A stretch of 64,000 nucleotides of DNA from Bradyrhizobium betae (lineage in GTDB: Bacteria; Pseudomonadota; Alphaproteobacteria; Rhizobiales; Xanthobacteraceae): assembly GCF_004123905.1 (NCBI RefSeq), contig NZ_MZXW01000007.1, forward strand, positions 1 through 64,000, given 5' to 3'. The notes beneath the pieces were generated by a model, which searched no databases, had not been told where the DNA came from, and was given only the letters and a program-made list of their open reading frames with translations. A program made the position numbers and the translations under genes. Shown here one piece after another: positions 61,660-64,000 of this stretch (position 1 is the stretch's first letter; each line of letters starts with the position of its first letter).

Positions 61660-62718
61660 GTGGCTGACGGCGTCAGGAAAGACGAAGAGTTCTCGGGCAC
61701 CAAGCCGGTCGAGGAGCGTCATCGCATCGACGAGATGCGACTCGAAGCCTGGCTGCGCGACAACGTCGAAGGCTACGAGGGCCCGCTGGTGGTTCTCCAG
61801 TTCAAGGGCGGCCAGTCCAACCCGACCTATCGGCTGAACACACCGAACCGTTCCTATGTGATGCGCCGCAAACCGTTCGGCAAATTGTTGCCGTCGGCAC
61901 ATGCGGTCGATCGCGAATATCGCGTGATCGCGGCCCTTGGAAAACACGGGTTCCCGGTCGCGCGCGCCTATGCGCTGTGCCAGGACGACAGCATCATCGG
62001 GTCGGCCTTCTACATCATGTCGATGGAGGACGGTCGCGTGTTCTGGGATCCGACGCTGCCGAGCCAGACGCCGGAGGATCGCCGAAAGATCTTCACCAGC
62101 AAGATCGAGACGCTGGCCAAGCTGCACATGTTCGATCCCACAACGATCGGCCTCGGTGACTTCGGCAAGCCCGGAAATTATTTTGCGCGGCAGATCGACC
62201 GCTGGACCAAGCAGTATCGCGCCTCCGAAACGCAGCACATTCCGGAGTTCGAGAAGGTCGCCGAATGGCTGCCGAAGACCGTGCCGGAACAGGCGCGCGT
62301 CTCGATCGTCCATGGCGACTACCGTCTCGACAACATGATTTTCCACGCGACGGAACCGCGCGTGCGGGCCGTGCTCGACTGGGAGCTGTCGACGCTCGGC
62401 GATCCCATGGCCGACTTCACCTATCTGTTGATGCAGTGGGTCATGCCGGGCCTTGATGGCGCCGACCTCAAGGCGCTCAACATCCCGAGCGTGGAGGAGG
62501 CCGCGCAGATCTATTGCAACGTCACGAAGATGACGGTGCCCGATCTGAACTGGTACTTCTCATACAATCTGTTCCGCCTCGCCGGCATCACCCAAGGCAT
62601 CGCCGGCCGCGTCCGCGACGGCACCGCCGCCAATGCCAAGGCGCTGGAATCCGCCAAGCGCACCGTGCCGCTGTCGAAGGCCTCATGGGAGTACGCGCAG
62701 AAGGCGGGCGCGGTTTAG
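61660..62718 (+). CDS. APH-family phosphotransferase (LvaA-like)
   Basis: The 352-residue protein has the aminoglycoside-phosphotransferase kinase fold: a nucleotide-binding loop (LQFKGGQSNPTYRLNT), the catalytic Brenner motif SIVHGDYRLDNMIF (about residues 216-229) and the metal-binding DWE in VLDWELSTLGDPMADF. Proteins of this branch pair with acyl-CoA dehydrogenases (ACAD10/11, LvaA/LvaC) and phosphorylate hydroxyacyl-CoA rather than antibiotics. The GTG start (MADGVRKDEEF) has AGAGGGAG upstream. A strong terminator follows. Confidence 0.9.
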   Translation: MADGVRKDEEFSGTKPVEERHRIDEMRLEAWLRDNVEGYEGPLVVLQFKGGQSNPTYRLNTPNRSYVMRRKPFGKLLPSAHAVDREYRVIAALGKHGFPVARAYALCQDDSIIGSAFYIMSMEDGRVFWDPTLPSQTPEDRRKIFTSKIETLAKLHMFDPTTIGLGDFGKPGNYFARQIDRWTKQYRASETQHIPEFEKVAEWLPKTVPEQARVSIVHGDYRLDNMIFHATEPRVRAVLDWELSTLGDPMADFTYLLMQWVMPGLDGADLKALNIPSVEEAAQIYCNVTKMTVPDLNWYFSYNLFRLAGITQGIAGRVRDGTAANAKALESAKRTVPLSKASWEYAQKAGAV

Positions 62719-62722
62719 GAAG

Positions 62723-62757
62723 AGACAAGGGCGCGGCTGAGGGCCGCGCCCTTGTCT
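62723..62757 (+). terminator. Strong 15-bp hairpin at the end of the kinase gene
   Basis: AGACAAGGGCGCGGC at 62723-62737 pairs perfectly with GCCGCGCCCTTGTCT at 62743-62757 around five bases, five bases past the stop codon. No clear T run follows, so termination may be weak or Rho-assisted. Confidence 0.75.
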
Positions 62758-62789
62758 GTGGAGCGTACTTTCCTGCGCCAGCACAACTC

Positions 62790-62843
62790 TCGTGTCCCCG
62801 ACGCGGTGCAGCACGAAGTGCTGCTCCGCAGAGCCGGGACCCA
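62790..62843 (+). repeat. 54-bp structured repeat, copy A
   Basis: This is the left copy of a 54-bp element that flanks the GIY-YIG gene. It contains an inner stem GCAGCAC-GAA-GTGCTGC and a second stem GCGG/CCGC outside it. By direct comparison, 49 of 54 positions match copy B1 in inverted orientation, and 42 of 54 match copy B2 in the same orientation. The GIY-YIG stop codon starts one base after it. Confidence 0.85.
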
Positions 62844-62844
62844 A

Positions 62845-63141
62845 TCACGTTGCCAGAGCATTCAGCTCGTCCGTAAGGTCTCGCCAATCCGGATTGAGGT
62901 CTTCAATCAGCTTGAACTTCCACGCGCGTCGCCAGCGCTTCAACGAATGTTCGCGTGAGCGCGCTTCGAGTACCGACTCGAACGTCTCGAAATTGACTAG
63001 CAAGGTCACGTCGTATTGCCGTGTGAAGCCGGGTATGAGCTTGGCCTTGTGCTCGCCCACTCGGCGAGCGAGGTCGTTTGTCACTCCAATGTAGAGAGTG
63101 CCGTTTCGTTTGCTGGCAAGGATGTAAACGAAGAAGGACAT
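62845..63141 (-). CDS. GIY-YIG nuclease superfamily protein
   Basis: The 98-residue product starts MSFFVYILASKRNGTLYIGV, which holds the GIY-YIG-type motif (VYIL then TLYIG). It continues with the Arg of NDLARRVGEHK, the segment LIPGFTRQYDVTLLVNFE, the Glu candidate in ESVLEARSREHSLKRWRRAW and the Asn in EDLNPDWRDL. This short single-domain form belongs to the UPF0213/endonuclease group. It is enclosed by inverted 54-bp structured repeats with compensatory base changes. No DNA-binding domain is fused. The start at 63141 excludes a repeat-derived upstream extension. Confidence 0.88.
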   Translation of the reverse strand: MSFFVYILASKRNGTLYIGVTNDLARRVGEHKAKLIPGFTRQYDVTLLVNFETFESVLEARSREHSLKRWRRAWKFKLIEDLNPDWRDLTDELNALAT

Positions 63142-63208
63142 AGCCGTGCAACCAGGTTGGACGTGACGCGCTCTAAGGTTGCATGTTCGATGTCGTCGCC
63201 AAGCGTTC

Positions 63209-63327
63209 TGGGTCCCGGCTCTGCGGAGCGTCACTGCGTGCCGCACCGCGTCCGGGACACGAGACCCGGATTCTCGCTGCCCGGACGCGCTGCAACGCGT
63301 AGCGTTGCTGCGCTGAGCCGGGACCCA
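63209..63327. repeat. 54-bp structured repeats B1 (inverted) and B2 (direct)
   Basis: B1 spans 63209-63262 and is inverted relative to copy A; B2 spans 63274-63327 and has the same orientation as A. They are 11 bases apart and face each other, a REPIN-like arrangement. In B2 the pairs 17:37, 22:32 and 24:30 change together from G-C, G-C and A-T to C-G, A-T and G-C, and in B1 the pair 21:33 changes from A-T to G-C, so the hairpin is preserved. Confidence 0.82.
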
Positions 63328-63336
63328 AAGTCGCGG

Positions 63337-64000
63337 TTATGAAGCCACACAATGCGCGATCAGCTTCTCCACGAAGCCCGCGCACTTCTCCAGCTCCGCC
63401 ATCTCCACGAACTCATCCGGCGTGTGCGCCTGCGCGATCGAGCCCGGGCCGATCACGACCGAGGGGATATCCGCCATGCTGGCAAACAGGCTCGCCTCGG
63501 TGCCGAAGGCGACCTTGGCGTGGTCGTTGCGGCCCGCAAGGCTTTTTGCCAGCGTGACGATCGCGGCGTCGGCGGCGGTGTCGAGGGCGGGATAGTCGAG
63601 GATCTCCTCGAAATCGATGCCGCATTCGGCATTCCTCGCCTTCATCGCGGGCTCGAGCTCGGCCTTGGCCCAGGCGACGATCGCATCCGTCACCTCACGC
63701 GACTCGGTGATGCCGATCCCGCGGCATTCGAAATCCACCGTGCAGGTATCGGGCACGATGTTCAGCGCGGCGCCCCCATGCACGATGCTGGTCAGCAGCG
63801 TCGAGTGCGGCACGTCGTAGAGACTGTTGCGCTCGACTTCGCTTGCGAGCTTCACCGCGCGGCGACGGATCTCGACGATCAGCTCGGCGGCATATTCGAT
63901 CGCATTGACGCCATCGGGCGCGATCGAGGAGTGTCGGGCGAGGCCGTGAAACGTGGCGCGCACGCCGTGCTTGCCCTTGTGGCCGATGATGACCTTCATC
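63337..64000 (-). CDS. argE: Acetylornithine deacetylase-like M20 peptidase, truncated by the window
   Basis: The visible 220 residues are the C-terminal part of an M20 metallopeptidase. They include the dimerisation-domain signature KHGVRATFHGLARHSS and NIVPDTCTVDFECRGIG, then FGTEASLFASMADIPSVVIG, and the end motif GPGSIAQAHTPDEFVEMAEL, a pattern typical of ArgE. ArgE removes the acetyl group from N-acetylornithine in arginine biosynthesis. The true start lies beyond base 64000, so an internal Met must not be taken as the start. Confidence 0.88.
   Translation of the reverse strand, partial: MKVIIGHKGKHGVRATFHGLARHSSIAPDGVNAIEYAAELIVEIRRRAVKLASEVERNSLYDVPHSTLLTSIVHGGAALNIVPDTCTVDFECRGIGITESREVTDAIVAWAKAELEPAMKARNAECGIDFEEILDYPALDTAADAAIVTLAKSLAGRNDHAKVAFGTEASLFASMADIPSVVIGPGSIAQAHTPDEFVEMAELEKCAGFVEKLIAHCVAS

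Noticed and set aside
61660..62718. Antibiotic resistance kinase
   Set aside because: The APH fold is present, but pairing with an acyl-CoA dehydrogenase and the ACAD10/11-like features point to a metabolic kinase.

Overview
The window looks like chromosomal DNA from a Bradyrhizobium-type alphaproteobacterium (Nitrobacteraceae). This is inferred from the high GC, the many small exported proteins typical of that group, three scattered tRNA genes and several families of dispersed palindromic repeats of the kind common in those genomes. No database search was possible, so every family name rests on motifs read from the translated sequence. There is no phage integrase, transposase, plasmid replication gene, rRNA operon or CRISPR array.

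Layout. 1-5.9 kb: repeat, receiver/Hpt phosphorelay pair, NAD kinase, S10 carboxypeptidase, beta-lactamase-fold hydrolase, TPR protein. 6-12.5 kb: a run of small exported or membrane proteins, an outer-membrane barrel and a chemoreceptor. 12.5-17.7 kb: two SAM methyltransferases, a dienelactone-hydrolase-like enzyme, a cytochrome c/PQQ-propeller dehydrogenase, a GFA protein and tRNA-Thr. 17.9-24.9 kb: small secreted proteins, TrmH/RlmB, tRNA-Tyr, an OmpA-domain protein and a caspase/coiled-coil/SUMF1 fusion. 25-28.8 kb: LLM oxidoreductase and two adjacent cytosolic-looking peptidoglycan hydrolases that share a C-terminal membrane domain. 29-33.2 kb: a LysR regulator divergent from an MFS-GAF-amidohydrolase operon. 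33.3-41.6 kb: quinone oxidoreductase, UvrD-like helicase, TMEM175-like channel, small genes, periplasmic binding protein and hybrid histidine kinase. 41.6-49.7 kb: a compact minus-strand transcription unit with a perfect Shine-Dalgarno and a 14-codon ORF, tRNA-Gly, pentapeptide protein, UPF0182 protein, ureidoglycine aminohydrolase, and a DUF2231/sorbosone-dehydrogenase pair. 50-62.7 kb: a catabolic stretch (two MFS carriers, two BKACE enzymes, class III CoA-transferase, RidA, TetR, acyl-CoA dehydrogenase, APH-type kinase). 62.8-64 kb: a GIY-YIG gene set between covarying palindromic repeats, then a truncated argE-like gene.

How the genes fit together. The right third reads as acyl-CoA/beta-keto-acid catabolism under a TetR regulator. 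The acyl-CoA dehydrogenase/APH pair resembles the LvaC/LvaA logic for 4-hydroxyacyl-CoA. The LysR-MFS-GAF-amidohydrolase block reads as uptake and hydrolysis of an unknown amide or cyclic compound.

The three most novel-looking items are the paired peptidoglycan hydrolases with a common holin-like tail (26.1-28.8 kb), the GIY-YIG gene bounded by 54-bp structured repeats with compensatory base changes (62.8-63.3 kb), and the small promoter-SD-peptide-terminator unit at 41.57-41.77 kb.
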